A DNA stretch of 53,064 nucleotides from a virus. Where the stretch lies: IMG/VR virus record IMGVR_UViG_3300035205_000772, positions 1 to 53,064 of that record, one strand, 5' to 3'. Under the pieces are notes generated by a model. The model was not told the DNA's origin, searched no databases, and was given only the letters and a program-made list of their open reading frames with translations. Shown here piece by piece: positions 7,993 to 15,631 of this stretch; position 1 is the stretch's first letter, and the number at the start of each line of letters is the position of its first letter. The position numbers were made by a program, and so were the translations under genes.

Positions 7993-8523
7993 TTATTCTA
8001 ATTCTTTTAGTTGTTTTCTGATGAACTCTTCAGCCTCATCAGCTATTTTATCTATGTTTTCTTGTGGTGTTTTCCAACTTTCACTCTCCATTTCAAGTTC
8101 AAGTGCACCAACTTCTTCTAAAAATTCTACTTTGGAAGCATTTTCCTTCCATTCTGCCAATGATTGTAACATATCCCTATAATATGACTTTTGGTTTTCT
8201 TTAATCTTATTTTCTGCCCATTCTTCATATTTTCCCTCAATACGAAGTTGAGTTTCAATTTTTACTTGACAATCAAAACAATGTCCAAATAATCTCCAAA
8301 ACTTATTATCAAGTTTTATCTTCATTGTCTTATCACACTCTGGACAAAACCAGGGCATTCTAACATCTTTCATTATCTCTGTTAGATGACTTTCTACCGT
8401 TTTTCCGTTACTTGATGATTTTTTTTCGGGTTCATACCCAACCATCACTCTTTTTTCAGGAGTTTCTCCTCGTAAAACAGCTTTCATAGCCTTATCTTGT
8501 CTTTCTGATTCTCTATTAGCCAT
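7993..8523 (-). CDS. Four-cysteine zinc-ribbon protein upstream of the terminase block
   Basis: A 176-residue protein. Residues about 60-85 form a probable zinc ribbon: CPEC at 60-63 and CFDC at 82-85, preceded by MPW and separated by a basic, aromatic-rich loop. The N-terminus is polar and probably unstructured; the C-terminal half is a long acidic helix ending in EEFIRKQLKELE. It may bind nucleic acid or a protein partner. It sits two bases after the large fusion gene and one gene away from large terminase. In T4 the small terminase precedes gp17, but no sequence link to gp16 can be shown here. ATG 8523 follows a good GTGAGGT ribosome binding site. Confidence 0.75.
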   Translation of the reverse strand: MANRESERQDKAMKAVLRGETPEKRVMVGYEPEKKSSSNGKTVESHLTEIMKDVRMPWFCPECDKTMKIKLDNKFWRLFGHCFDCQVKIETQLRIEGKYEEWAENKIKENQKSYYRDMLQSLAEWKENASKVEFLEEVGALELEMESESWKTPQENIDKIADEAEEFIRKQLKELE

Positions 8524-8524
8524 A

Positions 8525-11500
8525 TTACCTCACAAACTTCATTGCGCCCAATATTTGATTTACAGGTGCAAATAAACCCGTAAATTTATACATTTTACCT
8601 TTATATTTAAAAACTAAACCCTCTGATGGAACTATTGCAGACGATCCACCTAAAGAATTGATTTTTTCTAAATTTTTCTTTAATACATTTAATTTTTTTA
8701 TATCTTTTGATGATTTTAATACAGAAACTGCTCTTCCTAACTCATTTTTCAATTTTTTAGCGGCGCTTTTCGGATTTACTGCCAAAAATCCTTCCAAATT
8801 CTTTAAAATCTCAGCACCTAACTCTAAAAACAACAATTCAAATGGTTTTATATGGTCTTCTTGTAACTTTTTCAAATTAAACTTGTCAACTCCTTTTGCC
8901 CAACTTAAAAACTTATCATTTTCTATATTTTTATTATCCAATCTGAATGACTTATCTAAATAAGCCCACCTTCTTACTAATGACTCTAAAACTGGTCTTG
9001 ATATCTTATATTTATGTTGTTTTGCACCATTAAAGATATACTCTCTCCAATACATCTCATGATACATACCTAAAGTATCATTATCCTTTAGTTTATAAAT
9101 AGTCTGTAACTTTCTCAACTTAGATAAAAAATATTTTTTTCTTTTTGAATAATTTTGCACTTTTGGTAAACTTAATGCAATTGGTTTTGATATTTTAAAT
9201 TTTCTTTGTACGTGCTGGTTTACCTGTCTAATCATACCTTCTAACATTCTTGCACTACCTTTTGCTTGAGATATAGTTCTACCACTTTCATCTATCTCAA
9301 TACTTCCATGAAAAAATAGTTCAGAAACATCATAATCTATAATTCTTGGTGCTTTAGGATAAATCACTTCTAAATTCATCCACTTACTACCATTACCAAA
9401 TACTTTTTCTTTCTGTTTATCACTCAATGAACCTATTGCTTTTTCTAAATCTTTCATAGCAAATACAAAAGCATCTTTTATATTACCTCTACCTGCAAAT
9501 TTAGAAGCCATACCATTTATATCAAGAGAACTAGCACCAAAATTCTGTAAATTTCCTTTATTTCTAGCTGCTCTTAACTTACCATCTATCCAACTCACCA
9601 TTAAGTTTTGTCCATCAAGTTTCTCTGTAACGTTATCTTCTCTATTCAACTGTCCACTCAAACTCAAATCTATAATATTTTTAAAATCACCAAAAGTTAA
9701 ATGGTTGTCATCAAATGGATGACTCATATGACCTGCTGCTCCACCTTCAATTAATAAATTAACTTCATCATCTAAATTAATTTCGGATAACCCACTTGCA
9801 TATTTTTTTGCTGCTTTATTTCCTTTATTCTTTGCTACCCACCTAACTGCACTTTGGCGATTAACTGTTTTCTTCCTTCCTTTTGGATTAGGATTCTTTA
9901 CTGTATCGGGTGCTGATGTTTTTGCTTTCTTTTCAGCACCTGCTTTCTTTTGTTTACGTGCTTTATATGCTCTATATGCACCAAAACTAACACCTGCTGC
10001 CATAGTTCCAGCACTACCTAAAATCTTTGTATATGGTGCTGTCAAACCTGTAGTAGCACCTACTGCGGTTAATACTAAAAATTTAGTTCCCATTTTTCCC
10101 GAAAACAAATCTTGCATACTATATTCACCCATAGCGGCTGCTGATGCAGCTGATGATAAATCTAAATCATACTCAGGATCTCCGATGAATGTCATCTTAG
10201 TCCAAGCATAAGTTATACCTGCTGCAGCTGCTACACCCATTACTTTTTTTAGTTTTGGATGATTTTTCAAATAATCATCAAGTTTTGCCAAATGTTTTTC
10301 TTTAGATTTCCCAAATTTAGTTTGGTGTAATTTATCGGCTATTTTATCAGGAACATAATTTATAATTTTTTGATACTGCTTAAAACCTTTTTTTGCACCA
10401 TCTAATACTTTATCTACACTAAAATCATTTAATTTAGCAACAGAAAAAGCATTTTTATTCATCATTGTTTGTCTAACTTTATCTAATGGTTGTTTTCCTT
10501 TTTTAGCCCAATCTTTTAAAAAGTTATTAAACTTAACTCCTTCTTCTAACAACATTCCATCTACTTCAAGAAGAAATTCTACTTCTTTATCTAAATTAAC
10601 ACTTTCTTTTAAATCTGTATTCTTATCTGCATTATGTGCACCAGGTGAAACTTTTGATACTCCTATATCAACACCTGTAGTAGTATTATCATCCTTAATA
10701 CCCATCCATTGTACTATTTGCCAACCCAAATTTTGTAAAATTCTATCTTGAACGTGTTGTTTATATTTAGAAATAGCTTCTTTTTCACTTCCACCTGTTT
10801 TACCATATGATACTGCAGGAACAATGCTAGTTTTTAATGTTAAATCCCATCCAGGATCTTCCGCATTTTTACTAATCATATAATCTATTATTTGCCAACC
10901 AATATCTTCAAATGTTTTTCTTATCCACTTCTCAGTATTTATTTTATAATCTGAAAAACTATTATAAAATATAGGTGGTCCATCATCAACGGGAGCACCT
11001 GCCATAATACTACTCTCAACCAACATATGAAATTCATTCCGTACTTTATCTAAATTATTATCAACATATTCATATAATTTACCAAACCTATCTGTCATCA
11101 TTTTATAAACAGAAGCATTCCAATATCCAAAAAGTTTTTTAAACAATAATTGTCGTTGTTTTGGTTTTATTTTAGGATTTCCCAAAATAGTTCTCATAGT
11201 AGTTCCACTAATTTCTTTACCAGCAACATTTACTGATATATGTGGTGCTTGTAGAACATATCCGTGTGTACTAAATCCTTTTAAATCTTTTTTATTCTTT
11301 TTATAATCTTGAAAATATTTACCACCTGATAATCTACCCTTATCCTTCTTTCCAACTACAAATACGGCTACAGTTTTCTTTGGGTTAAATTTTCTATATA
11401 AACTAGCAGGTTTATATGGATTATCCATCAATATATTTTTTGAAGGAATTCCCATTTTAACCATATGTGCTTTTTTCTCTTTAAAATTTAAAGGGTGTCG

Positions 11501-11818
11501 AGGTGGTTTCTGAATATTAGAAGTTACAATATAAACATCATCAAATTGTTTTTGAAGTGATTTATATACTTTTAAATGATGTGGTCCAAATGGTTGAAAT
11601 CTACCTGGATATATAGCAATAATCTTATCCCAATCTTGTGCCTCATCAAGATGTTGTGTACTAAAAGTATCTGTATACTTTATCTGTTTATTTAATTGAT
11701 CTACTTTTTTCTTAGCTTTCTTTACGTATTTTTTACTAGGTGAAGGTAGTACACCTGCAGGTGCACCAAATTCCTCTTTCACATAAGGATCAATTAGCCA
11801 TTGAGTTAACTTATTCAT
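8525..11818 (-). CDS. Fusion of HIGH-type nucleotidylyltransferase and ligase-like nucleotidyltransferase
   Basis: A 1097-residue multidomain protein. Residues about 64-240 resemble the cytidylyltransferase/NMN adenylyltransferase superfamily: IYPGRFQPFGPHH at 69-81 (the HxxH-type ATP loop) and ISGTTMR at 203-209. The middle contains hydrophobic Ala/Gly-rich segments at about 525-545 and 580-620 that could insert in a membrane. The C-terminal part shows covalent nucleotidyltransferase motifs of RNA/DNA ligases: EKLDGQN with the candidate AMP-linked Lys733, then RAARNKG, a LEVIYP segment, and EGLVFK at 1066-1071 with YKFTG just after. No OB-fold follows. FLLE (ending at 418) and LLIE (ending at 691) before Val and Gly look like prohead-protease sites at domain boundaries. 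NAD metabolism or nucleic-acid repair is possible; the exact substrate is unknown. Confidence 0.85.
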   Translation of the reverse strand: MNKLTQWLIDPYVKEEFGAPAGVLPSPSKKYVKKAKKKVDQLNKQIKYTDTFSTQHLDEAQDWDKIIAIYPGRFQPFGPHHLKVYKSLQKQFDDVYIVTSNIQKPPRHPLNFKEKKAHMVKMGIPSKNILMDNPYKPASLYRKFNPKKTVAVFVVGKKDKGRLSGGKYFQDYKKNKKDLKGFSTHGYVLQAPHISVNVAGKEISGTTMRTILGNPKIKPKQRQLLFKKLFGYWNASVYKMMTDRFGKLYEYVDNNLDKVRNEFHMLVESSIMAGAPVDDGPPIFYNSFSDYKINTEKWIRKTFEDIGWQIIDYMISKNAEDPGWDLTLKTSIVPAVSYGKTGGSEKEAISKYKQHVQDRILQNLGWQIVQWMGIKDDNTTTGVDIGVSKVSPGAHNADKNTDLKESVNLDKEVEFLLEVDGMLLEEGVKFNNFLKDWAKKGKQPLDKVRQTMMNKNAFSVAKLNDFSVDKVLDGAKKGFKQYQKIINYVPDKIADKLHQTKFGKSKEKHLAKLDDYLKNHPKLKKVMGVAAAAGITYAWTKMTFIGDPEYDLDLSSAASAAAMGEYSMQDLFSGKMGTKFLVLTAVGATTGLTAPYTKILGSAGTMAAGVSFGAYRAYKARKQKKAGAEKKAKTSAPDTVKNPNPKGRKKTVNRQSAVRWVAKNKGNKAAKKYASGLSEINLDDEVNLLIEGGAAGHMSHPFDDNHLTFGDFKNIIDLSLSGQLNREDNVTEKLDGQNLMVSWIDGKLRAARNKGNLQNFGASSLDINGMASKFAGRGNIKDAFVFAMKDLEKAIGSLSDKQKEKVFGNGSKWMNLEVIYPKAPRIIDYDVSELFFHGSIEIDESGRTISQAKGSARMLEGMIRQVNQHVQRKFKISKPIALSLPKVQNYSKRKKYFLSKLRKLQTIYKLKDNDTLGMYHEMYWREYIFNGAKQHKYKISRPVLESLVRRWAYLDKSFRLDNKNIENDKFLSWAKGVDKFNLKKLQEDHIKPFELLFLELGAEILKNLEGFLAVNPKSAAKKLKNELGRAVSVLKSSKDIKKLNVLKKNLEKINSLGGSSAIVPSEGLVFKYKGKMYKFTGLFAPVNQILGAMKFVR

Positions 11819-11824
11819 TCATAA

Positions 11825-11989
11825 TTACCTTATTTGTCGTTCTGCTATTTCCTTTTTAACTAACTCTTTTAATTTTTTCTTAACTGCCAATTCAGTTAAA
11901 TCATTTTTAACCATATTTAACTCTTTTGGTGTTACTCTTAATCTCTTTTTTCCGATTTCTCTCGGTTCATCTATGTGAAATTTTCTCAT
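11825..11989 (-). CDS. 54-residue basic helical protein
   Basis: A short frame from ATG 11989 to TAA at 11825-11827, starting MRKFHIDEPREIG and continuing with a lysine-rich helix to the end (KKKLKELVKKEIAERQIR). AAAGG stands shortly before the start. It overlaps the stop of the CxxC-protein gene by four bases (ATGA), and its own stop lies six bases before the start of the 1097-residue fusion protein, so it fits the packed operon. No family was recognised. Overlap, ribosome binding site and lack of any competing frame support it as real. Confidence 0.65.
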   Translation of the reverse strand: MRKFHIDEPREIGKKRLRVTPKELNMVKNDLTELAVKKKLKELVKKEIAERQIR

Positions 11990-12150
11990 TTGTTTACCTT
12001 TTTATATGGTACTACTTTGTTTAAATAATCTTTTCTAAGCTCACATCCATTACATTCTTTAATTTTACCTACTGTAACAGTTTTTATAGCTCGAGACACA
12101 GTATCTCCTAACCCCTTATCATTTTTTATTAAATTTTTTAATTTAATCAT
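11986..12150 (-). CDS. 54-residue CxxC phage protein
   Basis: A short frame from ATG 12150 to TGA at 11986-11988. The product has a KGLGDTVSRAIKTVTVG segment and then ECNGCELRKDYLNKVVPYK. The pattern of Cys-x-x-Cys followed by xxRxxxLNxxxPYK is one I recall from many small proteins in tailed phages of diverse hosts, where the function is unknown. The two Cys could bind metal or form a disulfide. GAGAT precedes the start. It lies three bases after the putative papain-like gene and overlaps the next small gene by four bases, close to the endolysin. Confidence 0.75.
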   Translation of the reverse strand: MIKLKNLIKNDKGLGDTVSRAIKTVTVGKIKECNGCELRKDYLNKVVPYKKVNK

Positions 12151-12153
12151 AAT

Positions 12154-12483
12154 TTATCTCGGTGGTTTTAAATCCCAAGGACCCCAATGTTTATTTCTTA
12201 CCATAGCCAACCCTGTCTCTTCAGGACTATATTTATAAATCTTATATCCTTTAACTGGAAAATTACCTAATGCATAATATAATTTTTTTGGAAAATTTAT
12301 ATCTTGTCCATTACTTTGGTCAATACACCTACTACCATGTTCTACCCAGGCGTGTCCAAATGGTTTTCCATCTGATTGTAAAATTCCTACACCATGACAA
12401 AGTTTCCAATTCTTTGCATCAGAAGCAGACATTTTCTGCATTACAATTCTACCATTCGCCATATAGCAATCACCTTTTGGCAT
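12154..12483 (-). CDS. Small putative papain-like protein next to endolysin
   Basis: A 109-residue protein with a possible Cys-His-Asp triad: GDC with Cys6 at the N-terminus, FGHAWVE with His44, and CIDQSNG with Asp55. This order and spacing resemble very small papain or transglutaminase-like folds, where the nucleophile sits on the first helix and His and Asp on the following strands. The SNGQDINFP and LYYALGNFP segments also look family-conserved. It starts at ATG 12483, sharing a base with the stop of the endolysin gene (TAATG). It could cleave peptide or isopeptide bonds in cell wall or virion proteins; this is inference. The alternative is a non-enzymatic structural protein. Confidence 0.72.
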   Translation of the reverse strand: MPKGDCYMANGRIVMQKMSASDAKNWKLCHGVGILQSDGKPFGHAWVEHGSRCIDQSNGQDINFPKKLYYALGNFPVKGYKIYKYSPEETGLAMVRNKHWGPWDLKPPR

Positions 12484-12965
12484 TAGACCGACAATGCTCT
12501 ACGATACCAACCAAACAAAAATCTTTCTTGTTCAGGTTTCTTATTCACTATATCATAATAGTGTTTTAATCTGTAACAACGTACTCTTTCTAATTCAGGT
12601 GTATGTTTTGCTAATGCGGCTTTAGTACCTGGCCCAAATCCACCATCAACTGATATTTTTCCACCCTTACCATTAATTGCTCGTTGTAAAATCTTTACTG
12701 CAGTTCCTCTACCCTGGTTTACACACATATCAAAAAATATATGTTTTAAATTGTCTGGTAAATCATCTACTTTATTTCTATCCCAATAATCTTTTTTGTA
12801 GATTTCTTTAGCACCCTCTACGGTAAGATTTTTGATATCTACGTCAGGATAAAACCTTTTAGCAATACCAAAATTAGTCTCACCACCCAAATCTTTCGGA
12901 TCGTGGACATATCCACCCTCATGTTCTAGAGTTAACTCAATAATCTCATCGAATGTTGTTAACAT
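12483..12965 (-). CDS. Endolysin, glycoside hydrolase family 108-type muramidase
   Basis: A 160-residue lysozyme. The N-terminal half has the GH108 signature LEHEGGYVHDPKDLGGETNFGI at about residues 13-34, with catalytic Glu in HEGGY. The C-terminal half contains a peptidoglycan-binding-like region (DGGFGPGTKAAL). Enzymes of this family cut the glycan strands of peptidoglycan at lysis. I place the start at ATG 12965 behind AAGGAAAA; a longer in-frame reading extends into the upstream kinase gene and adds an implausible basic leader. No signal peptide or signal-arrest segment is visible, so it would need a holin, and none is recognised nearby. Confidence 0.9.
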   Translation of the reverse strand: MLTTFDEIIELTLEHEGGYVHDPKDLGGETNFGIAKRFYPDVDIKNLTVEGAKEIYKKDYWDRNKVDDLPDNLKHIFFDMCVNQGRGTAVKILQRAINGKGGKISVDGGFGPGTKAALAKHTPELERVRCYRLKHYYDIVNKKPEQERFLFGWYRRALSV

Positions 12966-12966
12966 A

Positions 12967-13716
12967 TTATTTTCCTTGTTTTTTAAGAATTTGTTGTTTT
13001 TTAACCCATTTTTTTGCAATAGCATTCTTAATAGGTTTCTTAATAAATTTACCAATACCTTTCCCCACTAACATATTAAATTTTCTTAACGCTTGTTTTG
13101 AATTTAATGTAGCATTATTATCAACTAATAAAAAATTAGCATTTCCAAATAAACCTTGAAAATATGCCATATTTTTTTGTACATCTTTCCAATACTTTTC
13201 TACAATCTCTGATGGAAGTTTTCTCGCTCTTTCCATATTTCTTTTTTGTGCTACATCTAAACTTGTATTCACAAAAACCATAAAAGTATCATAACCCATA
13301 TTAATCAATTTTTGTCGTTCTGCCTTTACATCACCATATTTATGACCTGTTCCATCAATAACGACTCCTAATCTACCATTAGTATAAAGTTTCAATCTTT
13401 GTTTACTTAATGCCTTTGTATGAGTTCTCATTCCACTATAATCATCAGATTTTGGATCAGTTAATTGTTTAAATAACTCATCAGGCATCATATCTATATC
13501 AACACTTCCAAAATACTTTTTCAAAAACATTTCCAACTCTGTATCTTGATTAACCATTTTAAGACCATAGGCAGAAATATTCACGTTATTTGGAATACCA
13601 AACAATTGACTAGCGACATATGATTTACCACTACCAGGTCCACCTGCAAGAAAAACTGCCTTGAATATTCCTGGATCGTTTATACCTTCGATTAATAAAT
13701 CCATTAATTTGATCAT
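12967..13716 (-). CDS. P-loop kinase with capsid-targeting-like N-terminus
   Basis: A 249-residue P-loop protein. The Walker A motif FLAGGPGSGKS covers residues about 22-32 (Lys31), and a later VVIDGTGHK segment resembles the second motif of zeta-toxin or polynucleotide-kinase-type small-molecule kinases. An RARKLP segment with nearby basic residues could form the lid. The C-terminal 40 residues are very basic (KKPIKNAIAKKWVKK). Residues 1-10, MIKLMDLLIE, followed by Gly, match the short hydrophobic capsid-targeting peptides of T4 internal proteins, which are cut after aliphatic-x-Glu. I infer a kinase that may be packaged and injected. The substrate is unknown. ATG 13716 follows GAGG. Confidence 0.85.
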   Translation of the reverse strand: MIKLMDLLIEGINDPGIFKAVFLAGGPGSGKSYVASQLFGIPNNVNISAYGLKMVNQDTELEMFLKKYFGSVDIDMMPDELFKQLTDPKSDDYSGMRTHTKALSKQRLKLYTNGRLGVVIDGTGHKYGDVKAERQKLINMGYDTFMVFVNTSLDVAQKRNMERARKLPSEIVEKYWKDVQKNMAYFQGLFGNANFLLVDNNATLNSKQALRKFNMLVGKGIGKFIKKPIKNAIAKKWVKKQQILKKQGK

Positions 13717-13736
13717 AAAAAAGCCTCATTATATTA

Positions 13737-15221
13737 CTAATAAATATCTTGTTTAGTAAAAACCTTTACTCCATAACGCTTTTGAAAATCTAAAGCATCT
13801 GTCTCATCATTAACAATTGGCTGTCCTTTTATGTTTAAACTTGTGTTTAATACCATAGGACACCTTGTTTCTTCAAAAAATTGTTTTATTAACTCATAAT
13901 AAGCAGGATTATCATCTTTACTTACCGTCTGAACTCTTGAAGTTCCATCCACATGACAAATAGCAGGATATTTTTCAGGATACTTACAATCTGCTACAAA
14001 CTGCATAAACTGAGATTTCCGAACAGGCATATCAAAGATTTCATGTGCATATTCCTCTAATACAGATGGTGCAAAAGGTCTAAATTCTTGTCTATGTTTA
14101 ATTTTGTTTACTTTATCTTTTATATCATCACCTCTTGGGTCAGCAAGTAAACTTCTATTCCCTAATGCTCTTGGTCCAAATTCTGCTTTACCATTTGCCA
14201 CACCAACTATGTTTCCCTTGAGTAGTTCTTTACTCACTTGAGTAACAGGGTACTCACCTTTTATATTATATCCTGTAAATGGTGTTTTCCAATTAATATG
14301 TTCACCATATACATATGCCGCACAACCAAGTGATGAACCTGCATCTCCTGGATTTGGAAATATCCATAAATTAGGATAATAATCTTTTGCTATAATTGAA
14401 TTAGCTACACAATTCAATGCTACTCCACCCATATAAACACAATTTTTAGTTTCGGGTACTAACCGTTGTGTTAATTTAAATATTTTTTGGATTTCTTCTT
14501 CACATATCCATTGTACATTTGCTGCTACATCAAATTTCCACTTATCACTATCATCGTCAGGATAAAAATCTAAATCCCAAGCCGAACATCCTCGATGAAG
14601 ATTCATACGAGTTCTAATTAAATCATCATATATTCTATTTTTTATTTTTTTATCTCTCTGACCCCAAGCATCCATTCCCATTAGAATATATTCATCTTCT
14701 TGTGGTTTCAATCCAAGTCTTTGTGTCATAGCTGAATAAAATAACCCAAGTGAATGTGGATACTTCTTTGACCAACGTTTTTCTAATTTATTTCCACACC
14801 CATACCATATAGACATTACATCCCATTCACCAATAGCATCTATAACTACAATTGCCGCTTCATCATAAGGTGAAGTGTAATATCCTGCTGAAGCATGAGA
14901 TAAATGATGTGGAACATACTGAACTTTATTATATATACCGAATTGTTTTAGATATTGAGATGGAATATTAGATGTATTAAATACTTCTCCGTATTGACCT
15001 GCCCAAAGTTGTCTTGTCTTTTTAAGATATGGTTTTTCAAACCATGCTACCTTATCAGGCATTCCATATGAAAGCGCTTCGTGTACCATTTCTTCATTTA
15101 ATTCAGCATCAAACTTTTTACCACTATATCTTTCTGAATGACCTGCGAAAAGTATTTCACCATCTTCTATAACACTTAAAGCTGCATCATGATTCAATGC
15201 ATTAAAACCAAATATTCTCAT
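13737..15221 (-). CDS. Carbamoyltransferase, NodU/CmcH/TobZ family
   Basis: A 494-residue enzyme of the O-carbamoyltransferase family. The N-terminal YrdC/Kae1-like domain shows NHDAALSVIEDG, the metal-binding VPHHLSHASAGY and VVIDAIGEWD; the middle has YMGGVALNC. The C-terminal domain shows GKAEFGPRALGNRSLLADPR and CPMVLNTSLNIKGQPIV. Such enzymes transfer a carbamoyl group from carbamoyl phosphate, through carbamoyl-adenylate, to hydroxyl groups of sugars or antibiotics. Length is near the shorter end of the family. It begins a long co-directional island of glycan enzymes and overlaps the upstream small gene by four bases (ATGA), so it probably decorates the same glycan. Relatives occur in several T4-like cyanophages. 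Confidence 0.92.
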   Translation of the reverse strand: MRIFGFNALNHDAALSVIEDGEILFAGHSERYSGKKFDAELNEEMVHEALSYGMPDKVAWFEKPYLKKTRQLWAGQYGEVFNTSNIPSQYLKQFGIYNKVQYVPHHLSHASAGYYTSPYDEAAIVVIDAIGEWDVMSIWYGCGNKLEKRWSKKYPHSLGLFYSAMTQRLGLKPQEDEYILMGMDAWGQRDKKIKNRIYDDLIRTRMNLHRGCSAWDLDFYPDDDSDKWKFDVAANVQWICEEEIQKIFKLTQRLVPETKNCVYMGGVALNCVANSIIAKDYYPNLWIFPNPGDAGSSLGCAAYVYGEHINWKTPFTGYNIKGEYPVTQVSKELLKGNIVGVANGKAEFGPRALGNRSLLADPRGDDIKDKVNKIKHRQEFRPFAPSVLEEYAHEIFDMPVRKSQFMQFVADCKYPEKYPAICHVDGTSRVQTVSKDDNPAYYELIKQFFEETRCPMVLNTSLNIKGQPIVNDETDALDFQKRYGVKVFTKQDIY

Positions 15222-15628
15222 ACCAAATGTTCTACTCCTGGATCACTTGGATCCCTTATATCTGCGCCTTCAACTATAACTCTTCTTCTTATATAAAGAC
15301 CTTTTTCAAAATCAGTTATCTTATCTAAAGTTTCTATTATTTCATTTTCTTTTGGCAATCTATTAAGTTCTCTTTTACTAAAAACAGTTGTAACATAGTT
15401 TTTTGGCCAAATTTCATTATATTCTGCATTTTTATCTTGAGGCCCTTTTATATAAACTTCAAAAACATCAAATGTATTACGTGATTCCATTTGAAAATTA
15501 TCTACGAAATTTTTATAATCTGATATCAACCGCTTTCCAGGCATATGAGAAAAATAATTAATTATTTCTTCTCTTGTACTAACTGCAATATCTTTATAAC
15601 TTTTATTATATAAAATTGCCATTATCAT
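15218..15628 (-). CDS. Unrecognised 136-residue protein of the glycan island
   Basis: A soluble, mixed alpha/beta-looking protein of 136 residues starting at ATG 15628; a second in-frame ATG two codons later is also possible. It has no Cys and no obvious nucleotide-, metal- or sugar-binding motif. The most distinctive stretches are KSYKDIAVSTREEIINYF and LYIRRRVIVEGADIRDP. It is locked between a B12-type radical SAM gene and the carbamoyltransferase gene, overlapping the latter by four bases, which suggests coupled translation and a shared pathway. I do not recognise a family; a partner or small accessory enzyme of the modification pathway is possible. Confidence 0.75.
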   Translation of the reverse strand: MIMAILYNKSYKDIAVSTREEIINYFSHMPGKRLISDYKNFVDNFQMESRNTFDVFEVYIKGPQDKNAEYNEIWPKNYVTTVFSKRELNRLPKENEIIETLDKITDFEKGLYIRRRVIVEGADIRDPSDPGVEHLV

Positions 15629-15631
15629 AAA

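Noticed and set aside
12270-12569. Plus-strand frame across the endolysin and papain-like genes
   Set aside because: It is antisense to two well-supported genes and has no motif.
12966-13055. Longer endolysin with a basic N-terminal leader
   Set aside because: The extra 30 residues overlap the kinase gene, lack a ribosome binding site and do not resemble a signal-arrest segment. ATG 12965 has AAGGA upstream.
13711-13736. Terminator before the P-loop kinase gene (GAGGC followed by six T)
   Set aside because: The downstream arm and T-run resemble the 35934 element, but no complementary GCCTC arm exists upstream. It is only a ribosome binding site plus a T-run.
13717-13746. AATAAATA near the kinase/carbamoyltransferase junction as a fourth promoter motif
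   Set aside because: It lies mostly inside the last codons of the carbamoyltransferase gene and lacks the CATAT extension of the three intergenic copies. It is too weak to count.
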